DNA of 64,000 nt from Beijerinckiaceae bacterium (GTDB taxonomy: Bacteria; Pseudomonadota; Alphaproteobacteria; Rhizobiales; Beijerinckiaceae). The translations under genes and the position numbers were made by a program. The notes below the pieces were generated by a model. The model had not been told where the DNA came from. It did not search any database and saw only the letters and a program-made list of their open reading frames with translations. Shown here piece after piece: positions 54,500-63,025 of this stretch. The DNA lies in the NCBI GenBank assembly GCA_027533425.1, contig JAPZUD010000001.1, positions 930,001 through 994,000 on the forward strand, given 5' to 3'. Position 1 is the stretch's first letter; every line of letters starts with the position of its first letter.

Positions 54500-55213
54500 A
54501 TGTGCCAGCTTATGGTCAACAGCCCGTTAACGCGCACCGAATTCCGCCCGCAGGCGGCCAGCCATCCCCCGGTGGAATGGCGGCTGTCGGAAGGGCTCGT
54601 CCCCTATCCCGAGGCCGTCGCCTGGATGGAGGCCCGCGCCGCCGCCATCGCGGAGCAGACCGCGCGGGAATGCGTCTGGCTGGTCGAGCATCCCCCGCTC
54701 TATACCGCCGGCACGAGCGCGCAGGGTGCGGACCTGCTTCAACCGCGTTTCCCGGTTTTCGAGACCGGGCGCGGCGGGCAATACACCTATCACGGCCCCG
54801 GCCAGCGCGTGGCCTATGTGCTGCTGGATCTGCGCGCCCGCCGGCAGGATGTGCGCGCCTTCGTCTCCGCGCTCGAGGCCTGGGTGATCGGCACGCTGGC
54901 GGAATTCTCGCTGACCGGCTTCACCGATCCGGCCCGCGTCGGCGTCTGGGTCAGGCGGCCCGACAAGGGCCCCGGCCATGAGGACAAGATCGCCGCCATA
55001 GGCATCCGGCTGCGCCGCTGGGTGTCGTTCCATGGCATCTCGCTCAATGTCGAGCCCGATCTCGGCCATTTCGACGGCATCGTCCCCTGCGGCATCGCCG
55101 AAGCGCGCTACGGCGTGACCAGCCTGGTCGATCTCGGCCTGCCGGTGACGATGCCGGAAGCCGATCTCGCCCTGAAACGCGCCTTCGCGCCGGTTTTCGG
55201 AGCCGTGGCGTGA
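54500..55213 (+). CDS. lipB: Octanoyltransferase LipB
   Basis: 237 residues. Transfers octanoate from octanoyl-ACP to lipoyl domains, feeding LipA. Signatures: [12 protein letters not shown] near residue 60, [12 protein letters not shown] near 91, the catalytic Lys in [11 protein letters not shown] near 162 and the catalytic Cys in [10 protein letters not shown] near 197. ATG 54500 or in-frame ATG 54512. The next gene overlaps its stop (GTGA). Confidence 0.96.
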   Translation: MCQLMVNSPLTRTEFRPQAASHPPVEWRLSEGLVPYPEAVAWMEARAAAIAEQTARECVWLVEHPPLYTAGTSAQGADLLQPRFPVFETGRGGQYTYHGPGQRVAYVLLDLRARRQDVRAFVSALEAWVIGTLAEFSLTGFTDPARVGVWVRRPDKGPGHEDKIAAIGIRLRRWVSFHGISLNVEPDLGHFDGIVPCGIAEARYGVTSLVDLGLPVTMPEADLALKRAFAPVFGAVA

Positions 55214-55722
55214 ACCCCGGCAAGGTGGTCCTTATCCGCGGCTGGGTGCCCGGCATCCCCGGCTGGGTCATTGCCGAGCATGGCCGCTCCTACGCCCGGG
55301 ACTGGCAGTTCGGCGCCGGCTTCGAGGCGAAAGTGGCCGAGGCGATGGGCGAATGGCTCGGCCGCTACGATCCCGGGCGGGACCTCCTGCTGACCGCGAT
55401 GCTCGATGACAAGCCTGTCGGTTCCATCAGCCTCGACGGGTCCGGCCCGCATGTCGCCGGAGAGGGCGCGCGCATCCGCTTCTTCATTCTCGCCGAGGCG
55501 GCGCGCGGCCTCGGCATCGGGCGCCGGCTGATGGGCGAGATGATGGCCTTCATCGAGGAGACGGGCTTCGACCGCGTTTTCCTCACAACCTTCCGCGGAC
55601 TCGATGCCGCCCGCCATCTCTACGAGGCGGAGGGCTTCCGGCTTGTTGCAGAGACACGTGATTCGAGCTGGGGCCGCCCGCTGGACGAACAGCTCTTCCG
55701 CTGGGAAAAGCCCCGGCCCTGA
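55210..55722 (+). CDS. GNAT family N-acetyltransferase
   Basis: 170 residues from GTG 55210, overlapping the lipB stop. GNAT fold with the acetyl-CoA loop [19 protein letters not shown] near residue 97 (R-G-x-G-I-G pattern) and [10 protein letters not shown] near 139. MarR-associated GNAT proteins have this C-terminal pattern. The substrate is unknown. Co-translated with lipB. Confidence 0.88.
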   Translation: MNPGKVVLIRGWVPGIPGWVIAEHGRSYARDWQFGAGFEAKVAEAMGEWLGRYDPGRDLLLTAMLDDKPVGSISLDGSGPHVAGEGARIRFFILAEAARGLGIGRRLMGEMMAFIEETGFDRVFLTTFRGLDAARHLYEAEGFRLVAETRDSSWGRPLDEQLFRWEKPRP

Positions 55723-55728
55723 GGGGAT

Positions 55729-56271
55729 TCAGCCATCCCACTCGCCGGAGCGGGTGTCGCGCGGGCGCTGGTCCGGCGAGGCGGCGCGCGGCCTGACGCC
55801 GGCGACCGGCCCGGCCGGCGGCGTGGCCGGGGCAGGAACGGTTTTCGCTCCGCTGCTCTTCCAGCGGGCGAGTTCATCGAGATAGGGCTTCGGGAAACCA
55901 TGCGCCTGGGCAGAAGCGAGAATGCCCTCGAGATACCCCGGCCGCGGCCGCCCTGGCGCGGCATTGGCGGCCACATAGACCAGCGCCCGCTTCGCGCCAT
56001 CGGCTGCGATCACTGGCTGGTTGATCTTGGCATAGAGGCCGCGATCCACCCCTTCGAACCGGTCAAGCGGCCGCAGATCGGCCAAAGCAAGATCCCAGAG
56101 AACGCCATGGACGCTCTGGCGCGGATCGCGCACGATGCTGGCATACCCCTCGGCCATGATGATGAAGCGATGGCGCGGCAGGCGCGCGGGGCCGATCAGG
56201 CGGGATTGCGGCGCACGGGCCGCCATGTCGGCGACATCCATATTGGCGCCATAGGCGAAATAGAGCGGCAT
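55729..56271 (-). CDS. Gamma-glutamylcyclotransferase-like protein
   Basis: 180 residues. GGCT/AIG2-like fold: YFAYGANMD at the start (substrate loop), HGVLWDLALADL near residue 59 and the catalytic Glu in RFEGVDRGLY near 73. Acts on gamma-glutamyl compounds or related. The last 40 residues are a Pro/Ala/Arg-rich tail without a clear fold. ATG 56271; convergent with the GNAT gene (6 bases). Confidence 0.88.
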   Translation of the reverse strand: MPLYFAYGANMDVADMAARAPQSRLIGPARLPRHRFIIMAEGYASIVRDPRQSVHGVLWDLALADLRPLDRFEGVDRGLYAKINQPVIAADGAKRALVYVAANAAPGRPRPGYLEGILASAQAHGFPKPYLDELARWKSSGAKTVPAPATPPAGPVAGVRPRAASPDQRPRDTRSGEWDG

Positions 56272-56360
56272 GGTCCCTCGGGCTGTTCTCGGCCTCCGAG
56301 GTCAGGCCAGCGGCCTGCTTCTGTCAAGCCGCCTGCTGCACGCGGGCAGGCAGCCCCGTT

Positions 56361-56771
56361 TCAGTGCCAGGCCCGGAGCCGGTTGCGGGAATGCTTCAGC
56401 GCAAGCGCCGTCAGGGCTTCGGGCACGTCATTGAGTTCGCGGACCAGCGCGAAGAGCAATGCCGGCATCGAAGGCGAGGCCTCGCCCGAGAGATGGTCGA
56501 CCAGCCAGACGAGGTCGTCCTTGCCGATGCGGCCGGCAGGGGCGTTCTGCCAGACGAGGAATTCGACCATCGCCTCGACAAAATACGCTGTCCATTCGGT
56601 ATCGGCATGGCCCTTGAGCATGTCCTCGCGGATCAGCGCCTCGGCCTGTTCGCGGCTCTCGAGGATCAGGAAGGCGCGGGCATCGAGCTGTTCGGCCAGC
56701 GAGGCCGGGCATTCGGGCAAACCGACGGTTTCGAGCGCCGGATAGACCGGCATACGCAGCAGCGCCGACAT
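56361..56771 (-). CDS. Helical protein of unknown function with unusual leader
   Basis: 136 residues, almost all helical and acidic. Segments: LAEQLDARAFLILESREQAEAL, AYFVEAMVEFLVWQNAP, DDLVWLVDHL and ALFALVRELNDVPEALTALALKHSRNRL near the end. I do not recognise the family; similar small proteins occur in alphaproteobacteria as hypotheticals. ATG 56771 follows ACAGGGAAG. The 5' leader holds five ACAGG motifs and several hairpins (next entry). Confidence 0.7.
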   Translation of the reverse strand: MSALLRMPVYPALETVGLPECPASLAEQLDARAFLILESREQAEALIREDMLKGHADTEWTAYFVEAMVEFLVWQNAPAGRIGKDDLVWLVDHLSGEASPSMPALLFALVRELNDVPEALTALALKHSRNRLRAWH

Positions 56772-56781
56772 CGTTTTCTTC

Positions 56782-56871
56782 CCTGTTCGCGGGGCGCCTG
56801 GGCGCCCCTTCCTGTGATCCCGGGCCTTGCGACCCTGTTTGAACCTGTTCGGGCTTTCGCCCTTTTCCTGT
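56782..56871 (-). promoter_or_regulatory. Leader with five ACAGG motifs and GC hairpins
   Basis: On the minus strand, upstream of the gene at 56771, ACAGG appears at 56867-56871, 56844-56848, 56834-56838, 56811-56815 and 56782-56786 (the last overlapping the likely ribosome site). Between them are short hairpins: GGGGCGCC/GGCGCCCC (56791-56808), GGGC/GCCC (56851-56862) and a third near 56879-56893. This resembles the layout of a leader bound by a CsrA/RsmA-type protein (GGA core), though only some sites keep GGA. No gene is seen between 56772 and 57091 otherwise. Confidence 0.35.
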
Positions 56872-57091
56872 TGTCACGGGGCGTTTTCCGCCCTCGTTGT
56901 CGTGAGAATGAGCTTTAGGTGTTGCTCAAACCTGAATCTGTGCGCTGGAACACAAATCGCGGTTTAGGCTTCACCAGCAAATGCCGTTAACGTGACGTTG
57001 CCGGCCAGCCGTCATGGGTCATTCCCACGCTTCCCATTCCCGTGCCATGATGCGGCGAATCCATGATCAAACGACGATGGAATTGGGAAAA

Positions 57092-58225
57092 ATGCAGCGC
57101 GATTTCATGTCCGAAGCGCGGGGTTTCCTTGCGCGGACCCGGCTTGTCGATGGCCACAATGACCTGCCCTATGTGATCTGGGCGCGGGGCAGCCATGGCG
57201 ATGTCCGGGCCTGGAACGCCGCCCGGCTTCACCCCGAAACCGATACCGATATTCCGCGCCTCAAGGCCGGGCTGGTCTCCACGCAGGTCCTGACAGCCTT
57301 CATCCCCACCATGGTGGAAAAGCCGATCGATGACCGGCTGGCCGTGATCGACGTGATGCTCCAGCTCGAGCAGCTTTACCCGGAAACCTTCCATCCCGTT
57401 CTTGCGCCGGATGACATGCAGGCCGCGCAGGCTGCGGGCAAGATCGGGCTGTTCAAGGCGGTGGAAGGGCTGGTCGGGGTCGAATCCCTCGGCCATCTGC
57501 GGCTGCTCCATGCGATGGGCATCCGGCTCGTCACGCTCTGCCACAACGAGACCCTGCCCTTCATCGACAGCGCGACCGACCATCCCGGCCGCAGGCCCGG
57601 CAACCGCCCGCTTTCGCCCTTCGGCGAGAGCCTCGTCGAGGAGATGGAGCGCCTCGGCCTGATCATCGACATGGCCCATGTCTCCCCACCCGCCCAGCAT
57701 GCCGTGATGGATTGCGCGAAGGGCCCGGTCATGATCAGCCATGCCAATGCCCGCGCCCTGTGCGACCATCCGCGTAACGCCCCGGATGACGTGATCCGGC
57801 GGATCGCCGAGGGGGGTGGTATTGTGATGGCCACCTTCGTGCCGGCTTTCCTCGAACAGGCGGTCTTCGAGACCATGCAGCCGGTCATGGATGGCCTTGG
57901 CAAGGTGCGCGAGGATATCGGCGACGAGGAATACCGTCGCCACAAGGACCAGGCCTTCCGTCGCTTCGACGGCGACGGGATCGACGCCCTGATCCGCCAT
58001 CTCGAGCATATCCGCAATGTCGGCGGGGCGGATTGCCTCGGTATCGGCTCGGATTTCTACGGCGGGCCGAACCCGCCCGGTCTTGAGGATGCCGCCACCT
58101 TCCCGGCCCTCTTCGCCCGGTTGATGCAGCGCGGCTGGTCAACGTCCGACATGGAAAAGCTGGCCGGCGGCAATTTCGAACGGCTCTGGCGCCAGGTCTA
58201 CCGCGAAAAGCCGGCAATGGCCTGA
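57092..58225 (+). CDS. Membrane dipeptidase (M19, renal dipeptidase type)
   Basis: 377 residues from ATG 57092 (GGGA before it); in-frame ATGs at 57077 and 57014 exist. Zinc-dependent dipeptidase. All metal ligands are visible: RLVDGHNDLPY near residue 21, FKAVEGLVG near 130, IIDMAHVSP near 196, MISHANARALCDHPRN near 219 and the catalytic-region GIGSDF near 320. No signal peptide, so probably cytoplasmic, acting on dipeptides possibly including D-residues. Confidence 0.92.
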   Translation: MQRDFMSEARGFLARTRLVDGHNDLPYVIWARGSHGDVRAWNAARLHPETDTDIPRLKAGLVSTQVLTAFIPTMVEKPIDDRLAVIDVMLQLEQLYPETFHPVLAPDDMQAAQAAGKIGLFKAVEGLVGVESLGHLRLLHAMGIRLVTLCHNETLPFIDSATDHPGRRPGNRPLSPFGESLVEEMERLGLIIDMAHVSPPAQHAVMDCAKGPVMISHANARALCDHPRNAPDDVIRRIAEGGGIVMATFVPAFLEQAVFETMQPVMDGLGKVREDIGDEEYRRHKDQAFRRFDGDGIDALIRHLEHIRNVGGADCLGIGSDFYGGPNPPGLEDAATFPALFARLMQRGWSTSDMEKLAGGNFERLWRQVYREKPAMA

Positions 58226-58235
58226 TCGCGGGCCC

Positions 58236-58739
58236 TCAGCTCCGCGGCAGGCAGGCCTTCAGCGCCTGGATATGGCCGGCGAGCCCGCCATTGGCCTCGT
58301 TGTCCTCCCGGCCATGCAATGTCTCGAACCGCGCGATCTCGGCTTCGGTCAGGCGGCGCTTTTCCTCGCGATCGCCGAGCGGGTTCAGCGCACTGAGATA
58401 CGCACAGCTCGCGACATGGAGCGGCAGCGCATTCCGCTGGCTGAACGTGCAGATCTGCCGGATCAGCGAAACCGGCAGCACATCGCGCCGTCCATGCAGC
58501 AGCAGGCCGATTCCCACCATGGTGACGCTGGCCCCGGCCTCGCCTTTCAGTACCTGCGCGCGGGCCCTGTCGAGTACCTTGGCCGGCTCCGTGCCATCAT
58601 CGATCGCCGCCGTCGCCGTGTCGACATAGAGATCGAGCAACTGGCTGAGCCTGCCGAGCAGGGCGCTGCAATCAGCCCCCTGCGCAATCCCGGCCGTCCC
58701 GGAAAGCAGGAGCAGGAACCCGGCGAGGCTAGCCCGCAA
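58236..58739 (-). CDS. Exported protein of unknown function
   Basis: About 167 residues from TTG 58739, which overlaps the ATP12 stop and yields a clean signal peptide (LAGFLLLLSGTAGIAQG). Longer in-frame starts lie inside the ATP12 gene and read into a basic, low-confidence stretch. The mature part is helical with cysteines (ADCSALL, QICTFSQ, ASCAYL, KACLPR). Family not recognised. It is tail-to-tail with the dipeptidase gene. Confidence 0.6.
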   Translation of the reverse strand: MRASLAGFLLLLSGTAGIAQGADCSALLGRLSQLLDLYVDTATAAIDDGTEPAKVLDRARAQVLKGEAGASVTMVGIGLLLHGRRDVLPVSLIRQICTFSQRNALPLHVASCAYLSALNPLGDREEKRRLTEAEIARFETLHGREDNEANGGLAGHIQALKACLPRS

Positions 58740-59526
58740 GCGCCCGGAGCAGCGCCGCGGCCGCCCGGAAATCGGCCAGCCTGGCCGCCCGACGGTCGGC
58801 TGCCTCCTCGTCGGCGCCCCAGAGATCCAATTCGAAATCGGCATCGACCTCTCCCGCATCGTATCCGGCATCGGCGGTCAGGACCCCGTCCGCCACGGCA
58901 AGCGCGATCAGAGCGGAGCCGGAAACCGTGGTCAAGACATGGAGTGCCGCCAGCGCCGCCGCCGGTTCATGCCGGAGGATGCCGGGGCGAAGGGCCTCGA
59001 TCGCCGCGGGATTCTGCGCGACATGGGTGATGCCCTCCGACAGGAGGAACCGCGCCCCGTAACGCGCCTGTGCATGGGCAAGAACGGGGTCCCAGTGCCG
59101 TGCCTGCAGGGATACGAGCTTTTCCGGTTCGCCGGCGCGGTAGCACACAAGATCCGTCCCGGCATAGGCAAGGATATCCGCGACCACTGCCTCGCGTGTT
59201 TCGGCGACATGGTCGATCGCGGCATGGGCGATCCGTGTCACCGGCATCGTCGCGGGGTTGATCTCCTCGCCCTGCGCAGCCCATTCGGCAGCGAGCAGGG
59301 AGGCTGCGGCTTCGGTCTCGAGCGCAAGCGGACGCTTCAGCTTCGAGCGCGCCGGCCTGCCATCGAGCAGGAGACGGAACCCCTCCGGCGATGATTCGAT
59401 CGAAACCTCCGTATAGAAGCGCTTCGGCCGTTGCGGCTTCAAAGCCGCGCGCGCGGTCCGTACGGGATCGAGCCGGGCCGGATCCTCGCCATCGCCGAAC
59501 CAGTCTTCGGAAAACCTGTTGCTCAT
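58729..59526 (-). CDS. ATP12 family F1-ATPase assembly chaperone
   Basis: 265 residues. Mitochondrial ATP12 binds the F1 alpha subunit before assembly; bacterial members are confined mainly to alphaproteobacteria. Features: RPKRFYTEVSIESSPEGFRLLLDGRPARS (in part), ETREAVVADILAYAGTDLVCYRAGEP near residue 118, WDPVLAHAQARYG and a C-terminal acidic DADFELDLWGADEEAADRR. ATG 59526 chosen. It follows the HAD gene by 31 bases. Confidence 0.92.
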   Translation of the reverse strand: MSNRFSEDWFGDGEDPARLDPVRTARAALKPQRPKRFYTEVSIESSPEGFRLLLDGRPARSKLKRPLALETEAAASLLAAEWAAQGEEINPATMPVTRIAHAAIDHVAETREAVVADILAYAGTDLVCYRAGEPEKLVSLQARHWDPVLAHAQARYGARFLLSEGITHVAQNPAAIEALRPGILRHEPAAALAALHVLTTVSGSALIALAVADGVLTADAGYDAGEVDADFELDLWGADEEAADRRAARLADFRAAAALLRALAG

Positions 59527-59557
59527 GCCGCGGAGATAGGATGCCGGAACGGGCCTG

Positions 59558-60214
59558 TCACCCCGGAAGGCGGAGAATCCGCGCGAGATCGTCGAAATCC
59601 CGGGCAATCACCTCGGCGCCGGCCTCGCGCAGGGCCTCGACGGGCTGGAACCCCCAGGCCACACCGATCGCCCGCGCCCCGGCCGCCCGGGCCATCTGCA
59701 TGTCAAACACGGAATCGCCGATCATCAGCGTCCTGTCCAACGGAATGCCGGTGGCGGCCGAGGCCTGCAGGATCATGCCCGGATGCGGTTTCGAGGGGGC
59801 GTCATCGGCCGTCTGGATCGTGGCCATGAGAGCATGCCAGCCATGGGCGTCGAGCAGCGCCGCGACGCCCCGCCGCGACTTTCCGGTGGCAATACCCAGC
59901 CGGAAACGCGGATCCGATCCGGCTTCGGCCAGCAGTGCGGCCGCGCCGGGATAAAGCGGTTCGCCGATCGTCCCCGCCTTGCGGAGGGCATGGAACACCT
60001 CGCGATAGGCGGCGACCAGCGCATCGACGGGGCCCTCCGGCCCGGCAAGGGCCGTGAAGGCTTCCTGCAGCGACAGACCGACAATGGAAAGCCCGCGCTC
60101 CCGGGAGGGCGCGGGCAGGCCGACGGCCGCGAAGGTCTGGGCCTGGGCCGTCAGGATGATCGCTTCGGAATTGACGAGCGTGCCGTCAACATCGAACAGA
60201 AGGAGCTGGGTCAC
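59558..60214 (-). CDS. HAD superfamily phosphatase (Gph-like)
   Basis: 218 residues from GTG 60214, overlapping the stop of the PsiF-like gene. HAD motifs: LLFDVDGTLVNSE at the start, GIATGKSRRG near 108, Lys in DAPSKPHPGM near 140 and IGDSVFDMQMARAAGA near 162. The group includes phosphoglycolate phosphatase and pyrophosphatase PpaX; the substrate is not fixed by sequence. In alphaproteobacteria this HAD gene commonly precedes the ATP12 gene, consistent with the layout here. Confidence 0.9.
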   Translation of the reverse strand: MTQLLLFDVDGTLVNSEAIILTAQAQTFAAVGLPAPSRERGLSIVGLSLQEAFTALAGPEGPVDALVAAYREVFHALRKAGTIGEPLYPGAAALLAEAGSDPRFRLGIATGKSRRGVAALLDAHGWHALMATIQTADDAPSKPHPGMILQASAATGIPLDRTLMIGDSVFDMQMARAAGARAIGVAWGFQPVEALREAGAEVIARDFDDLARILRLPG

Positions 60215-60768
60215 GCGCCCCGGATACACGAGCGCATGAACTCGCGATACGGCCCGCTGCGCTTTTCCAGATTTTTCGAATCCGCCTCGCGGCGGCACGC
60301 CAGCGCCTTGGCATAACGCGGATTGGCCTTGGCGATGCAATCCTCGATGCCCGTGCGGCGCTCGTCTTCGGTCAGGCGCTGGTTCTTCAGGCCCTCGCGG
60401 CAGGTCTTGCGGGCTTCCTTCTGGGCGCTGCGATCGGCGCCGCGCATCTCGCGGATGCGGGTGCGCTCGGCCTCGGTCAGCTGCGGGCCGGCCCCGGCGC
60501 CACGCTTTTCGGCCATGCATTTCTGCATTGCCTCGCGCCGATCCTGGCCGCGGAGATCCGAACCCACCTGGCTGCGGCAGGCCTCGCGGGCGGCACGCCA
60601 ATCACCCCGTGCACCCTCCCCGCCCGGTGCTGTGCCCTGCTGGGCCGGAGCATTCGGTACCGGAGCTGGCGCCGGAGCGGGCGCCGTCTGGGCGACAGCC
60701 AGCCCGATGGCAAGGATCAGGGCACCCGCCCCGATGGCGGCACGTTGCAGGATCAGGTGAAGGTTCAT
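60211..60768 (-). CDS. Exported protein with PsiF-like cysteine repeats
   Basis: 185 residues with a signal peptide (AAIGAGALILAIGLAVAQ) and a Pro/Ala-rich segment. Three helical repeats each carry a Cys pair about 19-22 residues apart: CRSQVGSDLRGQDR...C, CREGLKNQRLTEDER...C and CRREADSKNLEKRSG...C, as in PsiF-type periplasmic proteins. Each pair would form a disulphide-bonded hairpin. Function unknown. ATG 60768 follows GAGGA. It starts the transcript into the HAD gene. Confidence 0.8.
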   Translation of the reverse strand: MNLHLILQRAAIGAGALILAIGLAVAQTAPAPAPAPVPNAPAQQGTAPGGEGARGDWRAAREACRSQVGSDLRGQDRREAMQKCMAEKRGAGAGPQLTEAERTRIREMRGADRSAQKEARKTCREGLKNQRLTEDERRTGIEDCIAKANPRYAKALACRREADSKNLEKRSGPYREFMRSCIRGA

Positions 60769-60864
60769 GGCAGGTTCCTCGTGTATTCCCTGCACGAAGG
60801 ACTAGACGACTCGACCTGCCCGCGAAATGACGGGAACCTGAACTCTTCGTAATGTGCGAGACGC

Positions 60865-61950
60865 CTACTTTTCCGGCGCCTCTTCGATCGGATCGTAATG
60901 GCTGGCATCGAAGCCGAGCAGGTTCCAGCTCTGTTGCATATGCGGCGGCAGGGGCGCGGAGACATCGATGATCCGCCCGTCGCGCGGATGGGGGAACTGG
61001 ATCCGCCGCGCCAGCAGATGCAGGCGGTTCTGCAGCCCGCCGGGCAAGTGCCAGTTCTCCTTGTCGAAATATTTCGGATCCCCGACAATGGGATGGCCGA
61101 TCTCCGCCGTATGCACGCGCAACTGGTGCATCCGCCCGGTCACGGGCTTGAGCGAGAGCCAGGTCAGCTTCTGCCCCGCCGTATCCACCACCGCGTAATA
61201 GGTCAGCGCGTGATCGGCCCCCTCGTCGCCATGCTTGGCGATCTGCATCTTCTGGTCACCGCGCTCGTCGGTGCCCTTGGCAAGCCAGGTCGAGACACGG
61301 CCCTGCCGCACGCGCGGCACGCCCGGCACCAGCGCCCAGTAGATCTTCCGCGCCGAACGCGAGCGGAAGGTCTTGGCCAGGGTCGCCGCGGCCAGCCGCG
61401 ACTTGGCAACGATCAGGCAGCCGGCCGTATCCTTGTCGAGGCGATGGACGAGGCGCGGCTTGACGCCGTCCTTGTCGCGCAGGGCCTCGAGCAGCCCGTC
61501 GACATGGCGCGTCATGCCCGAGCCGCCCTGCACGGCGAGGCCATGCGGCTTGTTGAGGACCATCAGGTCCTTGTCCTCGTAGAGCGTGATCGATTTCAGC
61601 AAGGCCGCATCATCGCTGATTTTCCCGCCGCGCCGCACCGGCATGACGCTCTCGGCCTCGGCCCGCGCGGCCTGCGGGCCGGCAGATTTGCGCGCCGGCG
61701 CGCCGACCTCGCGGATCCCGGGTTGTGGCGCTGTCGCCTCCACCCGTTCCAGCGGCGGGATGCGGATCACCTGCCCCGGCTCGATCCGCGTCTCGGCCTT
61801 GGCGCGCGCACCGCTGACGCGCACCTGACCGGTTCGCAAGAGCTTGTTGAGATGGCCGAAGGCCAGATCAGGATAATGGGTCTTGAACCAGCGATCGAGC
61901 CGCATGCCCGCTTCGTCCAGCTTGACCTCGCGCGTCGTGACGCCGCTCAT
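60865..61950 (-). CDS. RluC/RluD-type large-subunit rRNA pseudouridine synthase
   Basis: 361 residues. S4 RNA-binding domain (GMRLDRWFKTHYPDLAFGHL, described in part), then the RsuA/RluA catalytic domain with VHRLDKDTAGCLIVAKS near residue 167 (catalytic Asp) and the PVTGRMHQLRVHTAEIGHPI end motif. The sequence and rluC-crcB-rarA order of alphaproteobacteria favour RluC. It modifies uridines in 23S rRNA. crcB lies 8 bases past its start side on the same strand. Confidence 0.92.
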   Translation of the reverse strand: MSGVTTREVKLDEAGMRLDRWFKTHYPDLAFGHLNKLLRTGQVRVSGARAKAETRIEPGQVIRIPPLERVEATAPQPGIREVGAPARKSAGPQAARAEAESVMPVRRGGKISDDAALLKSITLYEDKDLMVLNKPHGLAVQGGSGMTRHVDGLLEALRDKDGVKPRLVHRLDKDTAGCLIVAKSRLAAATLAKTFRSRSARKIYWALVPGVPRVRQGRVSTWLAKGTDERGDQKMQIAKHGDEGADHALTYYAVVDTAGQKLTWLSLKPVTGRMHQLRVHTAEIGHPIVGDPKYFDKENWHLPGGLQNRLHLLARRIQFPHPRDGRIIDVSAPLPPHMQQSWNLLGFDASHYDPIEEAPEK

Positions 61951-61958
61951 GCTCTTTC

Positions 61959-62339
61959 CTATCGTGTCAGGAGGCCGCCGAGCCAGAGGCCGGCCGCCAG
62001 GGCGGCAATCGAGCCGCCGACGGAAACCGCGATATAGGCCATGGCCAGGCTGGCCTCGCCACGGTTCCAGAGGGTGACGGCATCCAGCGAGAAGGCGGAA
62101 AAGGTGGTGAAACCGCCGAGAATGCCGGTCATCAGGAAGATCCGCGCATCATGCCCGCCCGAAGGCAGGCCGACCAGCAGCCGCGCCAGCACGCCCATGG
62201 CCAGCCCGCCGAGGAGATTCACGGCCAGCGTGCCGGCCGGGAAGCCGGTGCCGAAAGCGCGCAAGGCTGCCAGCCCGACGAGCCACCGCCCGACCGACCC
62301 CAGCCCGCCGCCCAGAAACACCAGCAATGCCGTCCGCAT
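61959..62339 (-). CDS. crcB: Fluoride channel CrcB (Fluc)
   Basis: 126 residues with four membrane helices. Fluc signatures: VFLGGGLGSVGRWLVG near residue 8, GTLAVNLLGGLAMG near 36 and GGFTTFSAFSLDAV near 75, where the phenylalanines and Ser/Thr line the fluoride pore. ATG 62339 follows AAGGGGGC. No fluoride riboswitch was recognised in the upstream 217 bases. Sits upstream of the pseudouridine synthase gene. Confidence 0.95.
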   Translation of the reverse strand: MRTALLVFLGGGLGSVGRWLVGLAALRAFGTGFPAGTLAVNLLGGLAMGVLARLLVGLPSGGHDARIFLMTGILGGFTTFSAFSLDAVTLWNRGEASLAMAYIAVSVGGSIAALAAGLWLGGLLTR

Positions 62340-62556
62340 GCCCCCTTGTGGACCAAGGGGGGGCAAGGCGCAAGGGCGGGCCAGCCGGGCCCGGCAGCCG
62401 AGTCGCCTGCACATGTGTTGCAGGCCCTTGTCAGCCCTTATTCATGTTCTGAGCATAAGATTCATACTTGCCGAAAGGATCGAAAGGTCCGAGCCTCGGT
62501 GCCGGCTGCTGATGAAGGCTGCCCGGCCTTCCCCCCTCGATCCCCGGAGGATCTTC

Positions 62557-62973
62557 ATGTCCCGCACCCCGACTTCCCGTTCGACCCTGTCGCGCCGGCT
62601 CGTTCTCGCCGGGGCCGCCACCGCGGCTGCCTTCCCGGCCGTGGCGGCCAGCCCGGCCGCGCCGGCCACGCCGATCGCCCGACTCTGGGCCGAAGCCGAA
62701 TCGCTCAAGCTCGGCCTGCTGCGCCATCGCGGCGCCATTGCCGATGCCGCCGCCAGCGGGGGCATTCCCGGCTGGATGCGGCTCGGCGGCGAGGCCAACC
62801 GCATCGCCGAGGCGCGCTATGGCAAGCTGGTCGCCATCCTGAACAGCCGTGCGGAAACCCCGGCCGATGTCGCCATTCTCGCCCGCGTGGCGCAGGATGA
62901 CGATATCCTCGCCGGCCCGCGCGCCTGGGCCAGCGAGCGGCTCGCCGCAGCCAGCGCCGCCCTTGCGGCCTGA
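62557..62973 (+). CDS. Exported helical protein with Tat-type signal
   Basis: 138 residues. RSTLSRRLVLAGAATAAAF then PAVAAS is a Tat-like signal (twin Arg before a hydrophobic helix and A-x-A site). The mature part is a helical domain (WAEAESLKLGLLRHRGAIADA, RLGGEANRIAEARYGKLVAIL). Family unknown. ATG 62557 follows GGAGG by six bases. It diverges from crcB across 217 bases. Confidence 0.7.
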   Translation: MSRTPTSRSTLSRRLVLAGAATAAAFPAVAASPAAPATPIARLWAEAESLKLGLLRHRGAIADAAASGGIPGWMRLGGEANRIAEARYGKLVAILNSRAETPADVAILARVAQDDDILAGPRAWASERLAAASAALAA

Positions 62974-63025
62974 CCGGCTTCGCACGGTCACATCAAGCGC
63001 ATGCCCGGTCCGCCGGGCATGCCGT

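Noticed and set aside
62340-62556. crcB upstream region examined for a fluoride riboswitch
   Set aside because: No crcB-motif pseudoknot sequence could be recognised by eye.
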